NCBI GenBank assembly: GCA_013361935.1 | Contig: JABFXC010000022.1 | Location: forward strand, 1-64,000 | Length of the DNA stretch: 64,000 bases | Direction of reading: 5' to 3' | DNA from: Gemmatimonadaceae bacterium | GTDB lineage: Bacteria > Gemmatimonadota > Gemmatimonadetes > Gemmatimonadales > Gemmatimonadaceae | Part shown: positions 1 through 9,325 of the stretch, piece by piece | Numbering within the stretch: the first letter of the stretch is position 1 | How the letters are laid out: the number at the start of each line of letters is the position of its first letter | Notes under the pieces: generated by a model | Told to the model about the DNA's origin: nothing | What the model saw: the letters and a program-made list of their open reading frames with translations, nothing else | The model's database searches: none | Made by a program: the position numbers and the translations under genes

Positions 1-424
1 CCGCTCGCACGACGCGCGCGACGTCGGCGAGGTTGCGGCCCCGGTAGACGGTGTCCATCGTCGTCGTGAGATCCATGTAGGCCTCATCCGGCGACGCGCT
101 CTCCACGTCGGGGGCGAAGCGGTGCAACACCTCGACGATCTCCTCGCTCTTCCGCGCGGTGAGCTCGCGCGGCACGGGGACACACATCGCCTGCGGGCAG
201 AGCTTCACCGCGCGCGAGATCGGCATCCCCGATCGCACCCCGAACTTCCGCACCTCGTAGGTCGCCGAGCAGACGACGCCGCGGCTCTCCGCGGAGCCGC
301 CGACGATGAGCAGCCGCGCGCGTCCCGCGCCGTCGGGATCGGCCATGCGCGCGAGCTGGACGTAGTACACGTCGCAGTCGGCGAGGAGGATGCTGCGGTG
401 GCGGAGAGGTGCGGTTGCGGCCAT
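1..424 (-). CDS. dinB: Y-family DNA polymerase (DinB/Pol IV-like), 5' part, cut by window start
   Basis: Translesion DNA polymerase that copies past damaged bases. The frame opens at the ATG complementary to 422-424 and stays open to the window edge, so about 141 N-terminal residues are present. The first metal-binding motif is ADCD (residues 15-18, D16 and D18), in place of the usual DMD. A glycine-rich VVGGS segment follows near residues 41-44, then GVVCSATYE and KFGVRSGMP (60-68), the finger region typical of Y-family enzymes, and SPDEAYMD (111-118) with the second catalytic acidic pair D113/E114. The little-finger domain lies outside the window. DinB is favoured over ImuB because the acidic catalytic residues are all kept, but the ADCD variant occurs in both groups. 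It is divergent from the membrane protein at 497. Confidence 0.85.
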   Translation of the reverse strand, partial: MAATAPLRHRSILLADCDVYYVQLARMADPDGAGRARLLIVGGSAESRGVVCSATYEVRKFGVRSGMPISRAVKLCPQAMCVPVPRELTARKSEEIVEVLHRFAPDVESASPDEAYMDLTTTMDTVYRGRNLADVARVVRA

Positions 425-496
425 GACCCTCCATTATACATGCGCCACGGCACCCCTCGCCCGTGTCGCGCCCCCAACTTCGCCCGGCGGTGACCG

Positions 497-1036
497 ATGC
501 CCGAGACCACGATCCCGCTCTCCGCCTGGGAGAGCTTCTACGTCATCGTCGGCTCGTCCGCGGCGGCGCTCACGGGGCTGCAGTTCGTGGTGATGACGCT
601 GATCACCGACCTTCGGCGCCGCGCGGGGGAGGGCGAGATCGGCGCCTTCGCCACGCCGACGGTGATCCACTTCGGCGCCGCGCTCCTCGTCTCGGCGATT
701 CTCAGCGCGCCGTGGGAGACGCTGCACGGCCCGGCGGTCACCCTCGGACTCGTCGCGGTCGCGGGGATCGCGTACACGCTCATCGTGACGCGGCGCGCGC
801 GGAGCACGAAGGGCTACAAGCCAGTGCTCGAGGACTGGATCTGGCACTCCGTCCTCCCCTTCGCGTCCTACGGTGCGATGGTGATCGCTGCCGCGACATT
901 CCTGCGCCACGAGCGCGACGCGCTCTTCGTCGTCGCCGGCGCGACGCTCCTGCTCCTGTTCATCGGCATCCACAACTCCTGGGACACGGTGACCTGGGTC
1001 GCGCTGGGCAATGCCGAGGCGCCCGGCGAGCTATAG
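497..1036 (+). CDS. hypothetical integral membrane protein
   Basis: A 179-residue protein I do not recognise. It has four or five hydrophobic stretches (about residues 12-33, 50-72, 80-98, 115-133 and 140-158) separated by short charged loops such as DLRRR and TRRARS, so an inner-membrane location is likely. The start ATG at 497 is the first one in frame that leaves room for a promoter between this gene and the divergent polymerase gene. No enzyme motif is visible. The next gene begins about 70 bases downstream in the same direction, and nothing in the sequence ties the two together functionally. Codon choice matches the neighbours, which supports this being a real gene. Confidence 0.7.
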   Translation: MPETTIPLSAWESFYVIVGSSAAALTGLQFVVMTLITDLRRRAGEGEIGAFATPTVIHFGAALLVSAILSAPWETLHGPAVTLGLVAVAGIAYTLIVTRRARSTKGYKPVLEDWIWHSVLPFASYGAMVIAAATFLRHERDALFVVAGATLLLLFIGIHNSWDTVTWVALGNAEAPGEL

Positions 1037-1103
1037 CGGCCATTGCGCCGCGGACGCGGCTTCGCCACGCTTGTCCCGTCCGAATTCCAGAGAGAGCCTC
1101 CGC

Positions 1104-2219
1104 ATGCCAGCATCCCCCCGCCGGCGCGCCGCGGGCGAGGTCATGGTCCTCGTCGGCACTACCAAGGGCGCCTTCGTCTTCACCTCCGACGCGTCGCGAA
1201 AGAAGTGGCGGATGGACGGCCCGCACTTTCCCGGCGAGTCCGTGTACTCCGTCGCCTACGACAACCGCGGCGGCCGCACGCGCATCCTCATGGGGACGCA
1301 GAGCAGCCACTTCGGCGGCACAATCCGCATGACCGACGACTTCGGGAAGAACTGGGTCGGTCCGGAGCGTCAGGCGGTGCGCTTCCCGGAAGGGTCCGGG
1401 CTTTCACTCGCCGGCGTCTGGCAGATCATGCCGGGCCGCGCCGAGGAGCCGGACACTCTGTGGTGCGGCGTCGAGCCGGCCTGCCTGTTCGAGTCACGCG
1501 ACGGCGGCGAGAGCTGGGAGCCGGTGAAGGGTCTGCTCGAGCACGAGCATCGCCCGCGCTGGCAACCCGGCGGCGGTGGGCTCTGCCTGCACACCATCGT
1601 CGTCGACCCGCGCGATCGGAAGAAGATGGGGATCGCCATCTCGACCGCGGGCTTCTATCGCACCGACGACGGCGGAACGAGCTGGCGTCCGCGCAACGAT
1701 GGCGTGCGCGCGGTGTTCCTGCCGAACAAGTACCCCGAGTTCGGGCAGTGCGTGCACAAGGTCGCGCACCATCCCGCGAAGCCGGAGCGGCTCTTCCTCC
1801 AGAACCACTGGGGCCTCTACCGCAGCGACGACTGGGGCGATTCGTGGACGGACATCGCCAACGGCGTCCCCTCCGACTTCGGCTTCGCGATGGTGACGAA
1901 CCCGAACGACGCGGACACGGTCTACATCATCCCCCTGCAGTCCGACCAGTTCCGCATCGTTCCCGAGGCGAAGCTCCGCGTCTATCGCACGCGCGACGCG
2001 GGAGCGTCGTGGGAGCCGCTCGCCAACGGGCTTCCGCAGGAGAACGCCTTCGAGTGCGTGCTCCGCGACGGGATGGCCGCCGACGCGCTCGACCCGGCGG
2101 GGATCTACTTCGGCACGCGCGGCGGAAAGCTCTACGGCTCGGCCACCGAGGGGGAGAGCTGGACGGAGATGGCCGACGCGCTTCCCCCGATCTGCTGCGT
2201 GAAGGCGGCGGTCGTCTAG
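1104..2219 (+). CDS. BNR/Asp-box repeat beta-propeller protein (sialidase-like fold)
   Basis: A 371-residue protein with repeated Asp-box signatures of the S-x-D-x-G-x-[ST]-W type: SRDGGESWEP, RTDDGGTSWRP, RSDDWGDSWTD, RTRDAGASWEP and ATEGESWTE. These mark the blades of a sialidase-like propeller. No sialidase active-site arginine triad or FRIP motif is evident, so glycosidase activity is not claimed. No signal peptide is seen, so it is probably cytoplasmic. ATG 1104 is chosen because it follows a purine-rich AGAGAG stretch; an alternative ATG lies at 1143. The MoaD/ThiS-like gene begins 12 bases after the stop, so the two are probably co-transcribed. I recall this pairing from other bacteria, but I know of no established role for it. 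Confidence 0.8.
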   Translation: MPASPRRRAAGEVMVLVGTTKGAFVFTSDASRKKWRMDGPHFPGESVYSVAYDNRGGRTRILMGTQSSHFGGTIRMTDDFGKNWVGPERQAVRFPEGSGLSLAGVWQIMPGRAEEPDTLWCGVEPACLFESRDGGESWEPVKGLLEHEHRPRWQPGGGGLCLHTIVVDPRDRKKMGIAISTAGFYRTDDGGTSWRPRNDGVRAVFLPNKYPEFGQCVHKVAHHPAKPERLFLQNHWGLYRSDDWGDSWTDIANGVPSDFGFAMVTNPNDADTVYIIPLQSDQFRIVPEAKLRVYRTRDAGASWEPLANGLPQENAFECVLRDGMAADALDPAGIYFGTRGGKLYGSATEGESWTEMADALPPICCVKAAVV

Positions 2220-2231
2220 GGCGAGGGAGCG

Positions 2232-2513
2232 ATGGCCGTATCAGTCGTCGTCCCGCGCGCGCTGACGCCCTACACCCGCGGCGTGGGGACGCTCGTCGTC
2301 GAGGAGCCCTGCGCCACCGTCGGCGACGCGCTCGCCGCGATCGCCGCGCGGCTCCCCGCGCTCACCGACCGCGTCCTCACCGAGCAGGGCGAGATCCGCC
2401 GCCACGTCAACGTCTTCGTCGGCGACGAGAGCGTCCGCTTTCTCGACGGGCTGGCGACGCGCGTGGAAGCGGGGACGATCATCACCATCGTCCCCGCGGT
2501 GAGCGGCGGTTAG
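2232..2513 (+). CDS. MoaD/ThiS family ubiquitin-like sulfur-carrier protein
   Basis: A 93-residue protein that ends in Gly-Gly, the tail that members of this family use as an adenylated and then thiocarboxylated C terminus. Before the tail lie VNVFVGDESVRFLDGLATRVEAGTIITIVP-type segments, matching the family pattern of a beta strand, a conserved D-G-L loop and a final hydrophobic strand ending IVPAVSGG. The family acts in molybdopterin, thiamine or cysteine synthesis. No E1-like, MoaE or ThiG gene lies nearby; the only partner is the BNR protein just upstream, so this is probably a specialised carrier rather than the MoaD of cofactor synthesis. The stop codon TAG lies inside a GTTAGGC motif. 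Confidence 0.85.
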   Translation: MAVSVVVPRALTPYTRGVGTLVVEEPCATVGDALAAIAARLPALTDRVLTEQGEIRRHVNVFVGDESVRFLDGLATRVEAGTIITIVPAVSGG

Positions 2514-2534
2514 GCTCGGCCGGGCGCTCGGCGG

Positions 2535-2614
2535 TTGAAACACGAAGGACACGAAGGTCCACGAAGGATATCGCTGGAGCACCCTTCGCGGCCCTTCGTG
2601 TCCTTCGTGTTCAA
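2535..2614. repeat. Family A palindrome, copy 1 (convergent intergenic hairpin)
   Basis: The left arm repeats CACGAAGG three times with short spacers; the right arm has the complement CCTTCGTG. Outer ends TTGAA and TTCAA also pair. It fills the gap between the converging MoaD/ThiS-like and TonB receptor genes, so it can act as a two-way terminator, although no T-run follows. A clear relative lies at 7956-8030. Confidence 0.75.
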
Positions 2615-2668
2615 TGCTGTTGCAAGAGCACGGCTTCGTGGTTCAACGAGTGGCCGTCCCCTCCCCGC

Positions 2669-5146
2669 TTACGGTCCCTGACCCGGCAGCTGCTGCGCCC
2701 CCTGGTCGGGCTGGTCCTGCGGGCGCGGACGGAGCTTCAGCTGCTGGCCGAAGTTGCGCGAGAAGCTGACGACGATGCCGCGCATCCCGAAGCGCCGCTC
2801 CGTCGACTCGATCACCTGGCCGTTGCGCGTGTCGTAGCCGAATGCGCTGAGGTTGAACGGGTCCTGCACGCGCACCGTCAGGCTTCCCTTGTCGCCGAAG
2901 AGCTTCTGGCGGAGCGCGAGGTTCGAGAAGACGAACGCGTGCTGCACCCCGCCCTCCGTCTTCGCCGCGGCGCGGTAGCTCACGAAGCCCATCAGGTCGA
3001 GCGTCGGGGAAAGCTTCCACGTCGCGTTCGACCGCGCCGTCCAGACGTAGGCCTTCGTCGAGAGGTCGCCGGCGTCGCTCGAGTAGCGGTACGCCCCGCC
3101 GCCACCGAAGAGGTTCAGCCCGCCCAGGCGGTAGCTGACGTTGAGGTCCGCGCCCATCGCCGTGCTGCTCGCGACGTTCGAGAAGGTGCCGACGCTGACG
3201 CCGGTCGTGTCGATGTAGCGGATGAAGCGCACGGCGTGCGCCGTCTTCCGGTAGTACGGCGTGAGCTGCAGCGAGCCCCACTTCCTCGTGTCCTGCAGCC
3301 CGAGCTCGAAGGCGTCCGTATACTCGGGGCGCAGGTTCGGGTTGCCGACGAAGACGTTGCGCGGGTCGTCGCGCCGCTCGATGGGGCTGAGCATGAACGG
3401 ATCGGGGCGCGTGATGCGCCGCGAGTAGCTCGCCTTGAGCTGGCGGAGCTCGGTCACGTTCCAGGCGAGCACCGCGCTCGGGAAGGCGCTCCCGTAGTCG
3501 TTGCGGTAGGTGCCCCCGCCGCTAGGCAGCTCGAAGCGCGTCTGCGCGTTCTCGAGGCGCAGGCCGGCCTGGGCGTCCACCTTGCCCACCTTCTGCGACA
3601 GCAGCCCGTACGCCGCGCCCACCTGCTCGTGGTAGTCGAAGCTGCTCGCCCGCTCCGCGGAGTCGACGTAGACGCCGTTCTGGTCGCGGTACGCCGCGGT
3701 GAAGTCGTTCGACGTCGTGCGGTCCGTTCCCTTCACCCCGAGCTCGAGCTTCGTCTTCGTCCCGAAGGGATGCGCGTAGTCGGACTGCAGCGACCAGAGC
3801 GGAACGTTCGAGTCGTTCACGTCGAGCTCGGCCGGGATCGACCGCGTCGCCGCGTCCGCCTGGACCACGGCGCCGGAGAGCCGGTTGTCGAAGTCGAAGG
3901 AGTTGTTCGTGAAGCGCAGCTCGGTGGAGAAGGTCGTCGACATCGGCTTGTTCGGCGGCGCGATGCGGCGGAAGGCGAGCGCGTAGTCCTGCGTGAGGTT
4001 GGTCCCCTTGCCGTTCGTGAACTGGTTGAACAGCCCGGTCACCGTGCCCGTCGAGTCGAGGTTCGCGTAGTAGTTCGAGAAGTCGCGCGCGAAGCGCCCG
4101 CTGGAAACGACGACGTCGGAGGTGAAGGCATCGCGATCGCTGAGCTTGTACTCGGAGCGCAGCGTCGCGTTCTGGAAGAAGGGATGCCCCGTCCCCTCGA
4201 AGCGGCCGTTCACGAACGCCGGCCCGCCGGAGAAGAGGTTCTCGCGGTTCGACCAGCCGCTGAACTGCCGCTGGTCGCGGAAGAGGCTGTATGTGCCGAG
4301 GAAGGTGAGCTTCCCCTCCTGCCGGCCGAGGTTCCCGGAGAAGTTCGCCATCCCCGTCGAGCCCGCGCTCGCGTTGACGCCGCCGCTCCACCCCATGTCG
4401 GCCTGCTGGTTCAGCACGATGTTGATGATCCCCGCCGTCCCCTCGGGATCGTCCTTCGCCGAGGGGTTCGACGCGACCTCGACGCGCGTCACCGTCGACG
4501 CGGGGAGCTGCGAGAGGAAGTTGCCGAGCTGGTCGCCGCGCAGCGGCGATGGCCGGCCGTTGATCTGCACGACGACGTTCTGGTTGCCGCGCAGGCTCAC
4601 GTTGTTGTTCCCGTCGACCTCGACCGCCGGCGTGTTGCGCAGCACGTCCACGGCCGTGCCGCCGCTGGCCGAGGGCATGTTCTTCGTCGAATAGCTGTTC
4701 CGATCCGGCGCCAGCGCGACGTCGGGACGCTCGGCGGTCACGGTCTGCGTCTCCAGCGTCACCGGGATCGCCGCCACCTTGAGGTCGCCGAGGTCGATGG
4801 CGGGCTGCTCCGCGCTCAGCGCGATGTCGCTGCGCGCCAGCGGGGCGAAGCCGATCGCGCGGAAGCGCAGGACGTAGCGGCCCGCGCGCAGCCCGCTGAC
4901 CCGGAAGGTGCCGTCCGCGTTAGGCAGCGCCCCGCCGGCGAAGCTCGTATCCGCCGCGCGCCGCACGGTGACCGACCCGATGGTGACCGGCTGGCCCGAG
5001 TGCGTCTCGACGAGCCGGCCGCGGATCTCACCGCTCGGCGCGGCAGGGGCGCCCATGGGAGGACCGGCCTGCGCCGACGCGACGGCCGACGTCAGGAAGA
5101 GCGCGCCGAACGAGGCGGCGACGCGAAGAAGTCGATTGGAGAGCAT
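2669..5146 (-). CDS. TonB-dependent receptor / outer-membrane beta-barrel with carboxypeptidase-like N-terminal domain
   Basis: An 825-residue outer-membrane protein. The ATG at 5146 gives a clean signal peptide (MLSNRLLRVAA, hydrophobic core, cleavage after VASAQ); longer starts upstream would put an unlikely arginine-rich leader in front. Residues about 40-125 form a carboxypeptidase-regulatory-like fold (EIRGRLVE, GSVTVRRAADTSFAGG, FRVSGLRAGRYVLR). A plug domain follows with DVLRNTPAVEVDG, VSLRGNQNVVVQINGRPSP and ASNPSAKDDPEGTAGIINI, then a long barrel rich in alternating aromatic strands ending in a Phe-rich segment. This architecture matches the outer-membrane beta-barrel (OMP_b-brl_3) receptors common in Bacteroidota and relatives. 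The substrate cannot be read from the sequence. It converges with the MoaD/ThiS-like gene and is divergent from the ECF42 module. Confidence 0.88.
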   Translation of the reverse strand: MLSNRLLRVAASFGALFLTSAVASAQAGPPMGAPAAPSGEIRGRLVETHSGQPVTIGSVTVRRAADTSFAGGALPNADGTFRVSGLRAGRYVLRFRAIGFAPLARSDIALSAEQPAIDLGDLKVAAIPVTLETQTVTAERPDVALAPDRNSYSTKNMPSASGGTAVDVLRNTPAVEVDGNNNVSLRGNQNVVVQINGRPSPLRGDQLGNFLSQLPASTVTRVEVASNPSAKDDPEGTAGIINIVLNQQADMGWSGGVNASAGSTGMANFSGNLGRQEGKLTFLGTYSLFRDQRQFSGWSNRENLFSGGPAFVNGRFEGTGHPFFQNATLRSEYKLSDRDAFTSDVVVSSGRFARDFSNYYANLDSTGTVTGLFNQFTNGKGTNLTQDYALAFRRIAPPNKPMSTTFSTELRFTNNSFDFDNRLSGAVVQADAATRSIPAELDVNDSNVPLWSLQSDYAHPFGTKTKLELGVKGTDRTTSNDFTAAYRDQNGVYVDSAERASSFDYHEQVGAAYGLLSQKVGKVDAQAGLRLENAQTRFELPSGGGTYRNDYGSAFPSAVLAWNVTELRQLKASYSRRITRPDPFMLSPIERRDDPRNVFVGNPNLRPEYTDAFELGLQDTRKWGSLQLTPYYRKTAHAVRFIRYIDTTGVSVGTFSNVASSTAMGADLNVSYRLGGLNLFGGGGAYRYSSDAGDLSTKAYVWTARSNATWKLSPTLDLMGFVSYRAAAKTEGGVQHAFVFSNLALRQKLFGDKGSLTVRVQDPFNLSAFGYDTRNGQVIESTERRFGMRGIVVSFSRNFGQQLKLRPRPQDQPDQGAQQLPGQGP

Positions 5147-5329
5147 GGGACGCTGCACGGTTCGGGTCAGGGGAGTGACAGCTCCCCTTGAGACACCCGG
5201 AGGATAGCCGCCGTTTCTCGCGCAAATGCAAAGGTCTCGTATGAAAGCGCCATCGCTCTGCGCGGGCGCCGCTCGCGGCGGGCGCGCGGCGGTCGCATCT
5301 TCTCCGGCCGAAGAAAACCTCGTCCGGCG

Positions 5330-5358
5330 TGTCGATCCCGCCTCTGCCCGTTCGACGT
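5330..5358 (+). promoter_or_regulatory. Predicted ECF42-type promoter ahead of the DGPF gene
   Basis: TGTCGA at 5330-5335, then 17 bases, then CGACGT at 5353-5358. The same hexamers at the same spacing occur at 6053-6081 before the DoxX gene. TGTCGA (-35) with a CGA/TC-type -10 is the motif I recall for ECF42 sigma factors, and one is encoded at 6609. The start codon it would serve is at 5482. The rest of the 335-base gap (5147-5481) shows no other clear element. Confidence 0.65.
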
Positions 5359-5481
5359 ACCGGTAGAGCCGCCTCCGCGTTGGGGCGCCGGCTCCGAAGC
5401 TGCCCCGAAGGGAGCGCGCGCGGCGCTCGCCCGCGATCGCGCTCGACACCCGACATCCCATCACCCGCACGGAGAACCACG

Positions 5482-5910
5482 ATGCGTTTCATGATCATCC
5501 GCAAGGCCGACGCGCAGACCGAAGCCGGCGTCATGCCGAAGACCGAGCTGCTCGAGGCGATGGGCAACTACATGGCGGAGATGGAGAAGGCGGGCATCCT
5601 TCGCGGCGGCGATGGCCTGCACCCGAGCTCGAAGGGCGCGAAGGTGAAGTTCCACAAGGGCAGGCCGACGGTGATCGACGGTCCTTTCGCCGAAGCGAAG
5701 GAGATCATCGCCGGCTACGCGATCATCGACGTCGCTTCGCGGGCGGAGGCGATCGAGTGGGTGAAGAAGTGGCCCGCGCTCGACGGCGACGGCGAGCTCG
5801 AGCTGGAGATCCGCCCCTTCTTCGAGGCCGACGAGTTCGGAGAGGAGTTCACTCCCGAACAGCGCGAGCGCGAAGCGGCGATGCGGGAGCGGATCGAGAA
5901 GAAGCGCTGA
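5482..5910 (+). CDS. DGPF/YCII-domain protein of an ECF42 module
   Basis: A 142-residue protein with the family signature VIDGPFAEAKEIIAGYAIIDV (the DGPF motif and its following strand), preceded by an N-terminal MRFMIIRKAD strand and followed by EAIEWVKKWPAL, the helix typical of YCII-related proteins. The ATG at 5482 begins directly at the first strand of the fold. The C terminus is acidic and ends in a basic helix. DGPF proteins are the usual genomic partners and targets of ECF42 sigma factors. Their molecular activity is not settled; they may act as small enzymes or sensors. A promoter motif sits about 120 bases upstream, giving a long leader. The DoxX and sigma genes follow in the same direction. 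Confidence 0.88.
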   Translation: MRFMIIRKADAQTEAGVMPKTELLEAMGNYMAEMEKAGILRGGDGLHPSSKGAKVKFHKGRPTVIDGPFAEAKEIIAGYAIIDVASRAEAIEWVKKWPALDGDGELELEIRPFFEADEFGEEFTPEQREREAAMRERIEKKR

Positions 5911-5930
5911 GCCCGCGCTCCGGCTCCATT

Positions 5931-6018
5931 CAACAGGGAGCCGTGGAGGCCGTGGAGGGAGTCGCAAGGGCAATCGCTCCTCACGACAGCACCTCCCGTA
6001 ACTCCTGGCTCCCTGTTG
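5931..6018. repeat. Palindrome between the DGPF and DoxX genes
   Basis: Left arm CAACAGGGAGCC (5931-5942) and right arm GGCTCCCTGTTG (6007-6018) are exact reverse complements of 12 bases. GTGGAGG/CCTCC segments inside give a second pairing layer. It would separate the DGPF transcript from the DoxX promoter at 6053. Confidence 0.65.
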
Positions 6019-6052
6019 TTCACCGCCGAGCACGAAAGTCCCCCTCAACCCA

Positions 6053-6081
6053 TGTCGATCGCGCGCCCTCTCGTTCGACGT
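6053..6081 (+). promoter_or_regulatory. Predicted ECF42-type promoter ahead of the DoxX gene
   Basis: TGTCGA at 6053-6058, a 17-base spacer, and CGACGT at 6076-6081. It matches the motif at 5330-5358 in both hexamers, the spacing, and the flanking TC and GTT bases. The DoxX ATG is at 6135, about 45 bases past the expected start point. Confidence 0.65.
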
Positions 6082-6134
6082 GTTCATGGAGGCGCGAGAG
6101 TCCGCCTCCATGACCTCGACCCGGAGACACGACC

Positions 6135-6539
6135 ATGGGCGCCACGACGCGGACGTACGAGAGCGGCAGCGGCAGGACCGAGACGATCCTCCTCTGGACG
6201 GTGCAGGGGCTGCTCGCCGCCCTCTTCCTCTTCGCCGGCGGGATGAAGCTGGCGGTGCCGAGCGATCAGCTGCAGGCCGGCGCGCCGATCCACTTCTCCT
6301 CGGCGTTCATCCACTTCATCGGGACCTGCGAGGTGCTCGGCGCGCTCGGGCTCGTCCTGCCGCGGGCGACGCGAGTGCTGCCCGAGCTGACGCCGATCGC
6401 GGCCGCGGGACTGGTTGTCATCATGATCGGCGCGGTGAGCACGACGCTCGCCGGCGGGATGGGCGTGGTCGCGGCGATCCTGCCCTTCGTCGTCGGCGTC
6501 CTCGCCGCGCTCGTCGCCTGGCGGCGGTGGGAGCAGTGA
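6135..6539 (+). CDS. DoxX-family membrane protein
   Basis: A 134-residue protein with four hydrophobic helices (about residues 18-38, 55-75, 85-105 and 108-128). The DoxX-type pattern is visible: LLAALFLFAGGMKLAVP in the first helix with the family's G-x-x-K-L segment, then a second helix containing TCEVLGALGLVLP, where a conserved Glu lies in the membrane. DoxX-like proteins are small inner-membrane proteins, often linked to oxidative stress or quinone reactions. Here the gene lies between the DGPF gene and the ECF42 sigma gene and has its own copy of the shared promoter motif, so it is most likely a member of the same regulon. Confidence 0.8.
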   Translation: MGATTRTYESGSGRTETILLWTVQGLLAALFLFAGGMKLAVPSDQLQAGAPIHFSSAFIHFIGTCEVLGALGLVLPRATRVLPELTPIAAAGLVVIMIGAVSTTLAGGMGVVAAILPFVVGVLAALVAWRRWEQ

Positions 6540-6547
6540 TCACCGGT

Positions 6548-6561
6548 ACCGGGTACCCGGT
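6548..6561. repeat. Perfect 14-bp palindrome between DoxX and sigma genes
   Basis: ACCGGGTACCCGGT is a perfect palindrome. It sits inside a run of GGTACC/CCGGTA repeats that is itself flanked by TCACCG and CGGTGA (about 6540-6586). It could be a hairpin after the DoxX gene or an operator for the sigma gene that starts at 6609. Confidence 0.5.
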
Positions 6562-6608
6562 AGCCGGTACCCGGTTGCCTGTCGGTGAGAGGCGCATGAT
6601 TATCCGCC

Positions 6609-7883
<1,275 letters not shown>

Positions 7884-7955
7884 CGAGCGGATCGCTGCCG
7901 GCGCGCTTTCGGTCTCTTCGCGCCGGACCCTTTCGGCTCTTGTAGCGGCTGTCGA

Positions 7956-8030
7956 AGCACGAAGGTCACGAAGGTTCACGAAGGACATTGCCGGAGCATC
8001 TCCTCGTGGACCTTCGTGACCTTCGTGTTT
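7956..8030. repeat. Family A palindrome, copy 2
   Basis: Arms contain CACGAAGG repeats on the left and CCTTCGTG repeats on the right. The centre (CGGAGCA) resembles that of copy 1 at 2535-2614 (TGGAGCA). It lies between the converging sigma and GH18-like genes and may stop transcription from both sides. Confidence 0.75.
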
Positions 8031-8067
8031 CTATCGCGGCGGCGACAGTTGCCACCACCGCCGAGCG

Positions 8068-9117
8068 CTACCTCGCCGCCGGGAGCTTTGCCCAGAGTGA
8101 CGGATCCTCCTGGCCGAGCACCCACACCGAGTAGCCGCGCAGCCTGTACTGCGAGATCAGCGGCAGACGCGCGAGGAAGGCGCGGGCGTCCTGGAGGAAG
8201 AGGAACTCGTTGATGCCGTCGTTGTCCCAGAACGCGTAGGCCTCCTTCGTCCGGTCGTCCCACGTCGGCGTGACGTGGTTCTCGGCGAGGATCCCCATCG
8301 CCGCCGGATACGCGAGCCCGGTGCCGCTGCTGCGCGCGCCGCCGGCCGCGTCGTAAATGGGGTACCAGTACTCCGAATACGAGGGGAGCCCGAGGGAGAG
8401 CTTCGACGGCGGGACGCCCTGGGCGAGGACGTACTTCACCACGCGCTCCATCCACTCGTAGCTCGCCACCGGCCCCGGCGGCGTGCGCCGCGTGTGCTGC
8501 GAGTACGTCATGAGCGAGATGAAGTCCATCGCGTCGGCGAGCGCCTTGTAGTCGTAGGCCGCGCGCCAGTTGTCGTAGATCCACTTGTGGTACGAGGTGG
8601 GTCCCGGATAGTCGCTCGAGCGCGGGACGACCGCGGCCGAGAGGCTGCACTTCACGCGGTGAAGCGAGTCGGCGACCTCGCGCGAGAACGCGGTGAACGC
8701 GTCGCGGTCGAGGATGCTGATGTTCTCGAAATCGAACTGGATCCCGTCGAACCCGTTGTCGCGGCAGAGCGCGGTGATGTTGTGCACCGCGCGGCGCCGG
8801 GCGTCGGCGTTGTTCAGGACGTGGTGGAAGATCGGCTGGTCGAAGCCCGGGTTGACGATGAGCGGGATGACCTTCACCCCCTTCGCGCGCGCCGTGGCCA
8901 GCACGCGGGCGTCGACGCGGCCCCAGATGATCCCGACGCTGTCCATCGAGAACGACTGCGGCGCGACGATCGAGACGCGGTCGGCGTGCGCGAGGAAGCT
9001 CTGCACGCTCGCCTCGGCATCCGTCGAATACCAGAGAGCTTCGGGGGCCTGCGCGGCCGCGGCGCGCGCGGCGCCGAGGAGGGCGATGGGGGCGATGAGC
9101 AGAAGGGTACGACGCAT
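8068..9117 (-). CDS. Secreted glycoside hydrolase family 18-like protein (YaaH/spore-germination subgroup)
   Basis: A 349-residue exported protein. The start at 9117 gives MRRTLLLIAPIALLGAARA and cleavage near AAAQA. The active-site strand reads FDGIQFDFEN (123-132): D124, D129 and the proton donor E131 follow the family 18 pattern, while the second Asp of the D-x-x-D-x-D-x-E signature is Gln 127, as in YaaH-like members, which often have Asn there. Further family features are the KVIPLIVNP strand, MDFISLMTYSQHT (the MTYD-like strand), KLSLGLPSYS and GYSVWVLGQED at the end. Likely role: hydrolysis or binding of chitin- or peptidoglycan-type glycans in the periplasm or outside the cell. It stands alone; the two neighbouring genes are not related in function. 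Confidence 0.85.
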   Translation of the reverse strand: MRRTLLLIAPIALLGAARAAAAQAPEALWYSTDAEASVQSFLAHADRVSIVAPQSFSMDSVGIIWGRVDARVLATARAKGVKVIPLIVNPGFDQPIFHHVLNNADARRRAVHNITALCRDNGFDGIQFDFENISILDRDAFTAFSREVADSLHRVKCSLSAAVVPRSSDYPGPTSYHKWIYDNWRAAYDYKALADAMDFISLMTYSQHTRRTPPGPVASYEWMERVVKYVLAQGVPPSKLSLGLPSYSEYWYPIYDAAGGARSSGTGLAYPAAMGILAENHVTPTWDDRTKEAYAFWDNDGINEFLFLQDARAFLARLPLISQYRLRGYSVWVLGQEDPSLWAKLPAAR

Positions 9118-9325
9118 GAGCTCGAGCAGTGATGGCCGGTGTTTGTATCGCGGATGCAAGCGAATGTCTCGTGGCGCACTCGCAATGTCCACGCGCGGCA
9201 CCTCGCCGGTCAAGCTTCTGTGAATGGAGCATCCAGACGCGTGCAGCCGCTGCCTAACCCTCGTAAGCCAGGAGCGCGTTCTCCTCGCGCTTCGCTCGTC
9301 AGGCACGGCTCACCCGGAGGCACCC

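Noticed and set aside
1043-5191. A 1382-codon open frame on the plus strand
   Set aside because: It is a shadow in high-GC sequence. Its protein is Arg-rich with no domain, and it overlaps the BNR, MoaD/ThiS-like and TonB receptor genes, which all have clear motifs.
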